Below are positions 1 through 7,912 of a stretch of DNA of 64,000 bases, piece by piece. The position numbers and the translations under genes were made by a program. The notes under the pieces are model-generated. The model searched no databases. It had not been told where the DNA came from and saw only the letters and a program-made list of their open reading frames with translations. Positions within the stretch are counted from its first letter, which is position 1. Each line of letters opens with the position of its first letter. Source of the stretch: Actinopolymorpha alba DSM 45243 (lineage in GTDB: Bacteria; Actinomycetota; Actinomycetes; Propionibacteriales; Actinopolymorphaceae); contig NZ_KB892779.1 in the NCBI RefSeq assembly GCF_000373925.1, positions 88,398-152,397 of the forward strand, in the 5' to 3' direction.

Positions 1-138
1 CCCGAACTCGAACCCGCCCTCGAACTACTCGAAAGCCACGGCCACATCCGACCAGCACCCCCACCAGACGAAAAGAAACGAGGACGCCAACCAAGCCCCA
101 CCTACTACACCCATCCCACCCACCGCAGCAGCCTCTAA
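1..138 (+). CDS. C-terminal end of a DUF3987/primase-helicase-like protein (partial)
   Basis: The frame starting at base 1 is open to a TAA at 136-138 and encodes about 45 residues. It begins with an acidic helix (PELEPALELLESHGHIR), then a proline-rich stretch, then GRQPSPTYYTHP. This 'LE.HG.IR ... GR(P/Q)xSPxY' ending resembles the C-terminus of DUF3987-type proteins carried by actinobacterial integrative elements next to xis and int genes. The next gene is a small HTH protein followed by an integrase, which fits that replication-xis-int order. The assignment rests on the short tail and its context only; the rest lies outside the window. Confidence 0.5.
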   Translation, partial: PELEPALELLESHGHIRPAPPPDEKKRGRQPSPTYYTHPTHRSSL

Positions 139-153
139 CGGAGGAATCCCGGA

Positions 154-345
154 ATGACCCGCCGCGAACGCCTCACGCTCACCCTCAGCGAGGTCTGTAC
201 CGAACTCGGCATCTCCCGATCGACGTTCTACGACTGGCGCGCCAAAGGCAGGGCCCCACGCTGTATCAAGCTGCCCAACGGTGAGATTCGGGTCCGCTAT
301 GCCGATCTGGATCGTTGGCTCGACTCCCGTGAGGAGGCCGCCTGA
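154..345 (+). CDS. Small helix-turn-helix protein, excisionase-like
   Basis: A 63-aa protein with a MerR/Xis-type winged-helix core: LTLSEVCTELGISRSTFYDW is the helix-turn-helix, and residues about 40-58 (LPNGEIRVRYADLDRWLDS) form the wing and following helix. Proteins of this size and fold act as recombination directionality factors or as small regulators in integrative elements. It starts at ATG 154 after the purine-rich GGAGG at 141-145. Its last base overlaps the start of the integrase frame, so the two are translationally linked. The HTH is clear; the excisionase role is inferred from position. Confidence 0.7.
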   Translation: MTRRERLTLTLSEVCTELGISRSTFYDWRAKGRAPRCIKLPNGEIRVRYADLDRWLDSREEAA

Positions 346-1708
346 TGAACACCACTTACAACGTCCGTGTCTGGAAGCTTCAGACCCTCAAAGGCCAGAC
401 GAGAACGACGTATGGGGTGCGGTGGGTCGTCGCACGGCGACCCTTCCGCGAGACGTTTAAGAGCCGTCCTCTCGCTGACAGCTTCCGCTCCGAACTCCTG
501 ACCGCGATTCGCAAGAAGCGTTCGACACTGACACTGGCCGCCCTGTATCGGGCCGGCGTAGCCGGAAGGATATGACCTGGTACGACTTCGCCTGCAAATA
601 TGTCGACCTCAAATGGCGCGACGCCGCGGCGACATACCGACGAAGCATCGCCGAGGCACTTACTACGGCCACCGTTGCCATGCTCCCGCCCGACATCGGC
701 AAACCGTTCACGGACAAGGCCATCCGGCTGGCCCTACGCAGCTGGGCTTTCAACTGCGGACGCAGGAACGTAGCACCTCCACCTCGCACCGGTCAGGTAC
801 TGGACTGGATCGCGCGGAACACCCTGCCTGTCGCCGATCTTGAAGACCTGACGACGATTCGCTGTGTACTCGATGCGCTTGCCAGCCGGCTGGATGGCAC
901 CGCAGCTGCCGCCACCGTGTTCAACCGGAAGCGCATGGTCCTCTCCAACGCGCTCGACTACGCGGTCGAACTGGAACTCCTCAACGAGAACCTTGTCGGG
1001 AAGGTCAAGCGGAACGCACCGAAGGCACGCACCACCGTGGACCGCCGCTCTGTCGTGAACCCCAGCCAAGCCCGGGAACTCCTCACAGCCGTCACGAAGA
1101 TCCAACGCAGTGGGCCACGGCTGACCGCATTCTTCGCCGTCATGTACTTCGCTGCCCTACGACCTGAGGAGGCCGTCAACCTGCGCAAGACCAACCTCTC
1201 CCTGCCTCGTGCCGGATGGGGCGAGCTACATCTGGCGGAGGCGACCCCGGACGCGGGGAAGCAGTGGACTGACAGCGGGAAGGCACGCGACGAACGGCAG
1301 CTCAAGCACCGAGCGAAGGGCGACACCCGCACCGTGCCCTGCCCGCCGGAACTGACGGCGCTGCTGCATAACCATCTGGAGAACCACGGCACCGATCCGC
1401 AGGGCCGGCTGTTCTGGGGTGAGCGTGGCGGCGAGCTTGACTCGAGCACATACGGCCGGGTGTGGGCGAAGGCCCGCCAACTGGCCTTCGGCGCCGATCT
1501 TGCATCGTCCTCGGCTCTTGCCAGGCGGCCGTACGACCTCCGCCATGCTGCCGTGTCGACGTGGCTGAACGGCGGTGTACCTGCGACCCAGGTGGCCGAG
1601 TGGGCCGGTCACAGCGTCGCCGTCTTACTCCGGGTCTACGCCAAATGCCTTGACGGCCAAGACGACACAGCCCGTCGCCGGGTCGAGGCTGCGCTCCGAC
1701 AGGGATAA
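345..1708 (+). pseudogene. int: Tyrosine site-specific integrase, frameshifted
   Basis: Two frames together make one actinobacterial tyrosine integrase. The first (345 to about 515) gives the N-terminal arm-binding part (NTTYNVRVWKLQTLKGQTRT ... LADSFRSELLTAIRK). The second, in register from about 515 to 1708, continues EAFDTDTGRPVSGRRSRKDMTWYDF and carries the core-binding and catalytic domains. Box I is ALRPEEAVNL, box II is YDLRHAAVS with Tyr in place of the usual first His, then the EWAGHS segment and the nucleophile region LLRVYAK. One G appears lost near 513-516 (cgcaagaagcg where cgcaaggaagcg would keep frame). A downstream ATG at 572 could still yield the catalytic part alone. A sequencing error is possible. 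Confidence 0.85.
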
Positions 1709-2042
1709 CCCCTCGGTGACATTGGCCCGCGGTCCGAGCACCCGCCGGGTTCCTGCCAAAGCCGTTCGCCACCCGCCGAATGATCTCTCCACCGAGCGGA
1801 AGGTATGGGTGGCCTAGAGCGACCTCGGCGTACCCGGTCTGATGGCGCGCGGATGGTACGACGGCAGCTTGGGAAGGCCCGCGTACTCACAGGCTTTCGG
1901 ACCGGATGACCACCCTGCGACGCCCCTGCCAATAGTCCACGGCGACGCCTGCGTGTCGGGCAGAGCCGAGGCTCCAACGAGACGGGACAGGCGTGGCGCA
2001 AACGGCTGGCTCGGGCCAGGTTGGACCTGGTAAAGGTGGTTC
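1709..2042 (+). other. Gene-free spacer downstream of the integrase
   Basis: No open frame here looks coding: those present have arginine/proline-rich shadow composition. This is where an attachment site would be expected in an element with int at its end, but I see no tRNA fragment or clear repeat. Confidence 0.5.
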
Positions 2043-2669
2043 GTGATCTCTGATGCCCGGCGACTTTGGCTACTACAGCTCCGACTGGAGTGCAAGGCTC
2101 TCGACTCAGACGGCAGACTCGTCCGTATCGAGGGCCCGCGACCCGATGAGATTGCAACCTGTTCGATCGCCAGATTCCATGATGGCTACAGGGTCACCTT
2201 CGCCGCGACCGCAGATGACGATCTGGTCGAGCGAGTAGCAGCTTTGCCCGAAGAGATGTTCTTCGAGGACAGCATGCGGGCCGCGAGTGCAATTAGGAAA
2301 GACCGCGCGATGAACATCACCAAGTGCAGCACCTACGTCTTTCCACAGGTCTTGAGACCGGTAGACCCAGCCATCGTCCGCAAGGGCCACGAGGAGTTCG
2401 CGATCACGGTCGACGACCGCGAGGTCTCATGGGCCAGCTCCTCACGCTCCAACTCTGAGGCGGCCGAACTGTGGGTGTGGACCGATGAAAGCGCCCGTCG
2501 CAGTGGCTATGGACAGCAAGTGTCGAAGGCATGGGCATCGGAAGTGACAGGCGAGAGACGAGTGGCCTTCTACAGCCACCTCGACGACAACCAGCCATCT
2601 CGCCGCCTGGCCTCGAAGCTCGAAGTCGTGCACCTCTTTGACCTGGCCAACTTCACGTTTGAGGGCTGA
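2043..2669 (+). CDS. GNAT-like acetyltransferase family protein
   Basis: A 208-aa protein. Its C-terminal half (about 125-205) has the GNAT pattern: a strand reading VSWASSSRS, a strand ELWVWTDESARRSGYGQQV matching the acetyl-CoA loop V..(R)..G.G/A with a following helix, then VAFYSHLDDNQPSRRLASKL, the usual 'N..S..(L/A)..KLG(F)' motif. The N-terminal half is divergent. It starts at GTG 2043 with AAAGGTGG upstream. Composition is less GC-rich than the core genome, and it sits between a broken integrase and resistance-type genes, so it is probably cargo. The substrate is unknown. Confidence 0.6.
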   Translation: MISDARRLWLLQLRLECKALDSDGRLVRIEGPRPDEIATCSIARFHDGYRVTFAATADDDLVERVAALPEEMFFEDSMRAASAIRKDRAMNITKCSTYVFPQVLRPVDPAIVRKGHEEFAITVDDREVSWASSSRSNSEAAELWVWTDESARRSGYGQQVSKAWASEVTGERRVAFYSHLDDNQPSRRLASKLEVVHLFDLANFTFEG

Positions 2670-3122
2670 TCGCTGCAGAACTCATGCCATGCGGTTGCCT
2701 TCACACCCACTTGACCCCCAGACTCCCCTATTGGCATTTGCCCAGGCCAGCGACCTATGCATGGGCGAACAATGCGTGCACTGGCGCGTCCTGGGAGCGT
2801 GGCCGATCTTGCCGTTGGTCCGTATTTGGTCCGTAACTGGTGGCCCACTCCCCTGCCCCCGGCTCCCTCGCGGCCGGTGCGATACCCCTGCCTTGCAAAG
2901 GCGTTTACGGGTCTCACACTCGACTGGGCGTAGATCATCCACGCGTCTCCTCCCGGTCGTCGTGACCGTGGATCACCGTTAGGGCCCAAGATTGTCCTTG
3001 GCTTGGGGCACGCGGAGGGCACGCCGACGTTCATGTCTGTAGAGTCAGGCACCTTGATCGCGACCTGCCGGCCGCCCCGTGCACCGGGAGACCCGAGGAT
3101 CCTGGTGACCGCGAGGAGATTA
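2670..3122 (+). other. Gene-free spacer
   Basis: No convincing coding frame in 450 bp. A short direct repeat, ttggtccgta (2814-2823 and 2825-2834 or nearby), is visible. I see no strong terminator or RNA gene. Confidence 0.4.
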
Positions 3123-4109
3123 ATGACGATAAGCGTGATGGATGCAAGCCCGTTCGCCGATGCTGTGCGCGCCGTGGCTGCGCACTATGGCGTGAAGGAC
3201 AAGGACGTGGTGCCGGTCCCCACTCAGGGCCAGGTGAACCTGACGGTATTCCTCGGCAGTGAGCTGGTCCTGCGCATCCCGCGCACCACCAGGGCAGCGG
3301 AGCAGCTCTCAAAGGAAGCCCAGGTCATCGCACTGGTTCGGGACGCCGGAGTGCCGACTCCGAAACTCGTACGCTACGACTCGACCCTGCGAGTCGCGAG
3401 CGTGCCGTACATGGTCCTGCAGCGAGTGCGCGGCGCGACCCTGGCGGAGCAGGCGCCCGACCCGACGGCACGCCAGCGCACACTCGAATCCCTGGGCGAG
3501 ATCCTAGTGACACTCCACCAGATCCGGTTCAGCAAGGTCGGACCCGTCAGCTCGATCCCGGAGCCCTTCACGTTCTCGCCGACAGAGTTACTCAGCGAGC
3601 TCGTGGAGGCGGGCGAGATCGGCACAGCCCAGCACGACTGGCTCCTCGAGCGATTCACTCTCCTTCAGCCCGAGGGCCCGTCGCGGGCAGATCCGATCCT
3701 CCTTCACCGCGACGTGGCCCCCTCGAACGTAATAGTCGGCCACGACGGGATGGTCACCGCATTGCTGGACTGGGGTTGTGCCGAATGGGGATCTCCGGCT
3801 CGCGATCTCGTCGGTCTCCCAATCCGGGTGCTACCCGACCTACTGTCCGCGTACCGATCAGCACTCGGAGCCGCGTCGTCACGAGACGACCGAGACGGTG
3901 ACCTCACTCTCGAGCGCGACGCGCTCTGGTACCACCTCTACCTAGCGTTGGCGAGGCTCCTTAATAAGCCTTCCACGTCGGAAGATCGTAACTGGGCGGC
4001 GCCACGGAGTGCGACACTGCTCGACTTCCTCGCGTTCACGTCCAGTGCGGTAACGGAACCCTGGCCCGCACTTCTTCGTCCTATCTCGCTTAGCACGGAG
4101 CCTGTCTAG
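3123..4109 (+). CDS. Aminoglycoside phosphotransferase (APH)-family kinase
   Basis: A 328-aa protein of the APH/choline-kinase superfamily. The N-lobe has the nucleotide-binding strands (QGQVNLTVFLGSELVLRIPR) with Arg/Lys in the ATP-anchoring strand. The hinge segment is YMVLQRVRGATLAEQ. The catalytic loop is LLHRDVAPSNVIV (Brenner motif HxDxxxxN, Asp as catalytic base), and the metal-binding motif ALLDWGCAEWGSPARDL replaces the DxD of classic APH enzymes. The start is set at ATG 3123, after GAGGAG at 3113-3118, although the frame is open further upstream. The enzyme phosphorylates a small molecule using ATP; sequence does not show whether that is an antibiotic or a metabolite. A glyoxalase-like gene follows 9 bp downstream. 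Confidence 0.85.
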   Translation: MTISVMDASPFADAVRAVAAHYGVKDKDVVPVPTQGQVNLTVFLGSELVLRIPRTTRAAEQLSKEAQVIALVRDAGVPTPKLVRYDSTLRVASVPYMVLQRVRGATLAEQAPDPTARQRTLESLGEILVTLHQIRFSKVGPVSSIPEPFTFSPTELLSELVEAGEIGTAQHDWLLERFTLLQPEGPSRADPILLHRDVAPSNVIVGHDGMVTALLDWGCAEWGSPARDLVGLPIRVLPDLLSAYRSALGAASSRDDRDGDLTLERDALWYHLYLALARLLNKPSTSEDRNWAAPRSATLLDFLAFTSSAVTEPWPALLRPISLSTEPV

Positions 4110-4118
4110 GGTCTGGAC

Positions 4119-4541
4119 ATGGGCATGCAGGTTCAAGTGACATTCGACGCGGCGGATCCGACTCGCTTGGCAGAGTTCTGGGCCCTCGCCCTTGACTATG
4201 TGCCGCAGCCTCCGCCGGAGGGCTTCGCGACCTGGGATAACCTCAAACGAGCGATCGGATTGCCTGAAGAGCGGTTCGACGAGTTCGCCTTCATCGTGGA
4301 CCCCCACGGGCGTGGTCCACGGTTGCTCTTCCAGAAGGTTCCCGAGGGCAAGACTGCGAAGAACCGGGTCCACCTGGACGTCGACCCCAAGCGTGGAGGG
4401 GCCGACGGCTGGTCAACGGTGATGCACCATGTCGAGCGCCTGGTGAGCGCGGGCGCCACCGTTCTGAACGAAAAGGACGACCAGACTGGCAGGTGCGTCG
4501 TACTCCAAGACCCAGAAGGAAACGAGTTCTGCGTGCATTGA
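4119..4541 (+). CDS. Glyoxalase-like (VOC superfamily) protein
   Basis: A 140-aa protein matching the glyoxalase-like fold of the vicinal-oxygen-chelate superfamily (Glyoxalase_6 type). It has an N-terminal strand VQVTFDAADPTRLAEFWALAL, then PRLLFQKVPEGKTAKNRVHLDVDP, and a C-terminal VVLQDPEGNEFCVH. The His in the HLDVD strand and the Glu in the PEGNEF strand are the usual metal-site positions. Members are lyases, dioxygenases, isomerases or antibiotic-binding proteins; the exact role is unknown. It starts 9 bp after the APH-family gene on the same strand, so the two are probably cotranscribed. Confidence 0.8.
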   Translation: MGMQVQVTFDAADPTRLAEFWALALDYVPQPPPEGFATWDNLKRAIGLPEERFDEFAFIVDPHGRGPRLLFQKVPEGKTAKNRVHLDVDPKRGGADGWSTVMHHVERLVSAGATVLNEKDDQTGRCVVLQDPEGNEFCVH

Positions 4542-4694
4542 CCTGGCATCCCGCTGCAGAGTCGGAGGCACCAGCTTGGAAGGCTGGCGGGCAGCCTTGG
4601 TCGCCGGATCGGCGCATGCTGCGAGCAACCATTCCTGTCTGTTGTGCGTCCTGGCCTTATCATCTGATCTTCATCAGCGCAGAGTGGGGGGCAC

Positions 4695-5027
4695 GTGATC
4701 TCGAATGGCTTCGACGGCATCCTTCGTGACCTGGGCGAACTGTCTGGGACTGATCTGGTCGGCTGGCTACTTCTCGCGGGTTTGGCGCTACTTCCCATCG
4801 TCGGCGTCCTGCTCATCCTCGGTGGGAGCCGCCTCGCTTGGATTCCAGTAGCGGTCTTCGCAGCGCTGATGGTGTTGTGGTTTCTGTACTACGCCACCAA
4901 CTGGTGGTCCAACCCGGGCATTGCGGGAGCCGCGTTGCCAGCCCTGGCGGTCATGATCAGCTGGATTGTCCTCGGAGTATCGGCGTGGTCCTTGCACCGC
5001 CGCCGGCATCGACCGTTGACTTCCTGA
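4695..5027 (+). CDS. Small three-helix membrane protein
   Basis: A 110-aa hydrophobic protein with three predicted membrane helices at about residues 20-42 (LVGWLLLAGLALLPIVGVLLIL), 47-66 (AWIPVAVFAALMVLWFLYY) and 76-98 (GAALPALAVMISWIVLGVSAW), and a basic C-terminus (HRRRHRP). It starts at GTG 4695 after AGTGGGGGG. There is no family motif. It looks like the small uncharacterised membrane proteins common in actinobacterial accessory regions. Confidence 0.6.
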   Translation: MISNGFDGILRDLGELSGTDLVGWLLLAGLALLPIVGVLLILGGSRLAWIPVAVFAALMVLWFLYYATNWWSNPGIAGAALPALAVMISWIVLGVSAWSLHRRRHRPLTS

Positions 5028-5788
5028 CGCTTCAATAGGCCTCGATCGGAGGGCGGCTCGCCAACCAGCTCGGGAGTCTGGCCGGCAGCCGTGGTCGAGA
5101 CCTTTGTCTTATCTGGCGGCTTGCCTCACAGCGATTCAGACACAGGTCGCACGCTGAGGGTTCCTCTCCCGTCGGTCGGACAGCTTCGTCCGCACCCGGG
5201 TTCTGTGCAGGGTCGCCAGGCTCGACGCGTCGACCGCTTGCGGCTTGGCCTGGCGACCCTGTGCAGGTTCCGGGTACGCCGCCTGCGGTGGCCGACCGGC
5301 GGGAGAGGAACCTGGCGCCCCACTCCCAGAGGGAGGACCGGGGGTCCAGGGGGCAGCGCCCCCGGAGGAGACCTCAACCTGAGATGGCCTCAGCCGGTGA
5401 TGTCAACCGTCAGTGGCCGCGCCGGCCCGTCCGAGGACGGCGCCCCAGCGCCGCCCGCAGGACGAGGACGGGGCGGTGCGCGCCGCTTGCGGCGCGCCTT
5501 GATCTAAGTAGAGCCGCCTTCGGCAAGGCACCCGCCTGGCACCAAGCCCGCACGCCGGCATTGAGACACGCAACCCGCCGCGACGTGCCGCACGTCGCAT
5601 GGGCGCATCCCAAGGATGAGCTGACTTGCACCAGCTGAGGCGGGAGAGGCGCCACAGATTTTGACGCGTATATGACGCGGCCAGCCGTTCACAGCCGGTT
5701 GTGGCCGGACACAGCCGGACACAGCCGGACACCTACAGAAACAGCCCCTGACCTATTTGCGCTGGTCAGGGGCCGTTTTGGCTGGTTG
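5028..5788 (+). repeat. Hairpin-rich non-coding stretch beside tRNA-Tyr
   Basis: No convincing gene in 760 bp, but much dyad symmetry. A 19-nt imperfect inverted repeat lies at 5203-5221/5248-5266 (17 of 19 pairs) and encloses the perfect palindrome TCGACGCGTCGA at 5222-5233. GGGGGC-AGC-GCCCCC is at 5349-5363. A perfect 9-bp-arm hairpin GCGCGCCGC-TT-GCGGCGCGC is at 5478-5497. A short tandem repeat of the unit acagccggac is at about 5701-5731. The GGGGGC..GCCCCC type is frequent in spacers of actinobacterial mobile elements. The stretch lies at the 3' side of the tRNA, where an integrated element would end. Confidence 0.65.
5744..5773 (-). terminator. Hairpin terminator downstream of tRNA-Tyr
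   Basis: GCCCCTGACC (5744-5753) pairs perfectly with GGTCAGGGGC (5764-5773) around a 10-nt loop. It begins 15 bp past the tRNA 3' end in the direction of tRNA transcription. On the plus strand it is followed by CCGTTTT, so it may terminate in both directions. Confidence 0.7.
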
Positions 5789-5870
5789 TGGCAGGTGCAG
5801 GGTTCGAACCTGCGTAGGCTGAGCCGACGGTTTTACAGACCGCTCCCTTTGGCCACTCGGGCAACCTGCC
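5789..5870 (-). tRNA. tRNA-Tyr (GUA anticodon)
   Basis: Read on the minus strand, an 82-nt cloverleaf starts with GGCAGGTTGCCCGAGTGG, has the anticodon loop CTGTAAA (anticodon GTA, Tyr), a long class II variable arm as expected for bacterial tRNA-Tyr, and the T arm GCAGGTTCGAACCTGC. Acceptor arms GGCAGGT/ACCTGCC pair fully and the discriminator is A. The 3' CCA is not encoded. The 3' end points toward the integrase at 345-1708. A tRNA-Tyr gene is the known attachment site of the Streptomyces element SLP1. Confidence 0.95.
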
Positions 5871-5973
5871 TGGGTGCTGTCGTTCAACAGCGAGTTGAGA
5901 GGATAGCGCAGAACTGGCCGGGCCTACGAACCCGCCCAGGTCTTTGCAGCAGCGACGTACGAAGGGAGCCGGG

Positions 5974-6468
5974 ATGGCCGCCGAGTCATCGTTCGACATC
6001 GTGAGCAAGGTCGATCGGCAGGAGGCCGACAACGCCCTCAACCAGGCGGCCCGCGAGATCGCCCAGAGGTACGACTTCAAGGGCACCGACGCCCAGATCC
6101 GCTGGCAGGGCGAGCTTGGGGTGGAGATCTCGGCCAGCTCCGAGGAACGCGCGAAAGCCGTCCTTGACGTCTTCAAGGAGAAGCTGGTCAAGCGGGGCGT
6201 ATCGCTCAAGAACCTCGATGCCGGCGAGCCGAAGCAGTCGGGTAAGGACTACAAGATCCAGGGGACGTTCGAGCAGGGCATCTCCCAGGAGAACGCCAAG
6301 AAGGTCGCCAAGATCGTCCGTGACGAGGGTCCGAAGGGCGTCAAGGTCCAGGTCCAGGGCGATGAGCTCCGCGTGTCGAGCAAGAAGAAGGACGACCTCC
6401 AGGAGATCATCAGCCTTCTGAAGGGCAAGGACCTCGACTTCTCCCTCCAGTTCATCAACTACCGCTGA
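5974..6468 (+). CDS. yajQ: YajQ-family nucleotide/c-di-GMP-binding protein
   Basis: A 164-aa protein of usual family length. It has the typical start ([20 protein letters not shown]), the central ARE(I)[13 protein letters not shown] segment and the C-terminal [23 protein letters not shown]. YajQ proteins have two ferredoxin-like domains and bind nucleotides; the Xanthomonas member binds cyclic di-GMP and works with a transcription factor, but the role in actinobacteria is not established. The start is at ATG 5974 after GAAGGGAG, rather than the upstream in-frame ATG at 5944, which would add ten unconserved residues. It is transcribed away from the tRNA-Tyr gene. Confidence 0.95.
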   Translation: MAAESSFDIVSKVDRQEADNALNQAAREIAQRYDFKGTDAQIRWQGELGVEISASSEERAKAVLDVFKEKLVKRGVSLKNLDAGEPKQSGKDYKIQGTFEQGISQENAKKVAKIVRDEGPKGVKVQVQGDELRVSSKKKDDLQEIISLLKGKDLDFSLQFINYR

Positions 6469-6501
6469 CTGGGAAGGCCGCCGGCGGGTTGACCTGCGCG
6501 T

Positions 6502-7321
6502 TTACCCGCCGGCCGCCTCCGAGGGGCACATCCGGGGCACATCGCCCAGGGCGGCGTCGACCAGGGCACGAGTCCGCTCCTCCGCCTCGGGCCACTCCCC
6601 CACATAGGTGTTCAGCGTGATCGTCGGCGTCGAGTGCCCGAGCGCCAGCTGGACTGTCTTCACGCTGGCGCCATTGTGGATCAGCAGGGTGGCGAAGTAG
6701 TGCCGAAGGCAGTGCAGGCCGGTGCCCTTCGGGATGCCCGCGGTTCGGGCGGCCGGCGCCCATACGTGTGCCCAGTCGGCCCGGTGGATCGGTCCCGGCT
6801 CCCGCTCAAGGTCGCCCCTGATCCCTGCCCAGCGGAAGAGGAGCTTCGCCTTCCGTCGGACCGGGTTGCGCGGGTCCGTCTCGTCGTCGATCTCGACCTC
6901 GACCGGCGGGTGCATCTCGATGTGTCGGGCCAGGGCTGCGGCGGCTACCTTCGGGAGCTCGACGGTCCGCGCCGAGCCTTTCGTCTTGACGGGCGCCAGG
7001 TACGGCTGGCGGCCTGTCACGCAGACCAGTTGTTGGCTGATGTCGATCTCACGGCGGAGGAAATCGACAAGCTCTGCGCACGTCACGCGCGGCCGTGCCC
7101 TTGTCGAGGTCCGTCTTGATCTCGGCGGCGAAGCTCTCCGCGGCGGACTTCTTCTCGAAGTTGCGCTTGAGCGGCTGGCCGGATTCGCTGCGCCAGCGGA
7201 CCTGCCATCTCTTGTCACGGCCGTGGTCGGCGGACGGCACCTTGCCTCGGCCACAGGAGGTTGGGCACCGCGGCTCGTCCGGGCGGGGACGGGACCTGTG
7301 CCACCGATCAACGATCGCCAC
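6502..7321 (-). pseudogene. Tyrosine integrase with internal deletion
   Basis: The N-terminal part (7321 to about 7090) reads RWQVRWRSESGQPLKRNFEKKSAAESFAAEIKTDLDKGT, the arm-binding segment of actinobacterial tyrosine integrases. The sequence then changes frame and jumps straight to VDFLRREIDISQQLV, a segment that normally lies about 250 residues later. The core-binding domain and catalytic Arg box I are missing. The C-terminal catalytic part remains: LHCLRHYFATLL, LGHSTPTITLNTYVGEW and the tail to 6502. About 265 residues remain where the family has about 390. The deletion junction lies near 7075-7095. It looks like the relic of an element once integrated beside yajQ/tRNA-Tyr. Confidence 0.85.
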
Positions 7322-7721
7322 TGTCGCCTAGCCTCTCGCCGGAAGCGTTCCGGCGGCTCAATATCTCGCCTAACCATTGGGCTCCGCGTTCCGTTTCCTG
7401 ACCCTCGCCAGCGGCCCCGGCCACGGAATCATCTATCCAACCCTCCGGCCGGAAACCAGGCGGCAGAAGTGCGATAACAAATGGCCCCTCCCGCACCATG
7501 TCTCCATGGAGGGCGAAGACCATCCCGGCCGCAAAGTCGATCACACTTCCCACTACAACGGGCTCGGCCTTACTAAGGTCCAAGCGAACGGGCGTTCCTT
7601 CTCGGAAGTGCTCGCCGAGCAGCCGACAGTCGTCGAACGACACTGGTTGCACGACGGCGAAGGCTGGTTCGGGCGACTCGCTCGGTTCTTCCTGCCGCGT
7701 GGATGGATGGCGGCCGGCCAC
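7308..7721 (-). CDS. SepF-like protein (cell-division protein family)
   Basis: A 137-aa frame. Residues about 28-92 match the SepF domain: FDDCRLLGEHFREGTPVRLDL, then VVGSVIDFAAGMVFALHGDM (SepF consensus: ...RLVDFAAGLVFGLHG...), and FVIALLPPGF. SepF links FtsZ to the membrane; short SepF-like paralogues of unknown role occur in actinobacteria. The N-terminus lacks a recognisable membrane-binding helix. The start is doubtful: GTG 7721 has no clear ribosome site, and the same frame stays open back to a TGA at 7814-7812, encoding LRKLRTEREKLQAYHAARKA. The 3' end overlaps the 5' end of the broken integrase by 14 bp. It could be a truncated or fused remnant. Confidence 0.6.
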   Translation of the reverse strand: MAGRHPSTRQEEPSESPEPAFAVVQPVSFDDCRLLGEHFREGTPVRLDLSKAEPVVVGSVIDFAAGMVFALHGDMVREGPFVIALLPPGFRPEGWIDDSVAGAAGEGQETERGAQWLGEILSRRNASGERLGDSGDR

Positions 7722-7912
7722 TGAAGGCGGCAGCCCTGCCGCCTTACGTGCCGCGTGGTAGGCCTGCAGCTTCTCGCGCTCCGTCCGCAGCTTCCGCAGC
7801 CACGGCGGTGATCAATCTGAGCACGGTTCAGGGTGCACCACAGAACCCCGTCCCCGCAGGAAAACAAAGCGCCCCGGCCCATCAGGGTCGGGGCGCTTCG
7901 TCGTGTCCAGGG

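Noticed and set aside
513-518. Programmed ribosomal frameshift in the integrase
   Set aside because: The sequence cgcaagaagcg is not a recognised slippery heptamer and no downstream pseudoknot is evident; a simple deletion or sequencing error is more economical.
572-1708. Reading 572-1708 as a complete integrase with its own start
   Set aside because: Conserved integrase sequence continues upstream of the ATG in the same frame back to about 515, then in the frame starting at 345, so this is part of a longer gene.
5091-5507. Open frames in the hairpin-rich region near tRNA-Tyr
   Set aside because: Arg/Gly/Pro-rich composition, several overlapping frames of equal quality and strong dyad symmetry indicate non-coding DNA.
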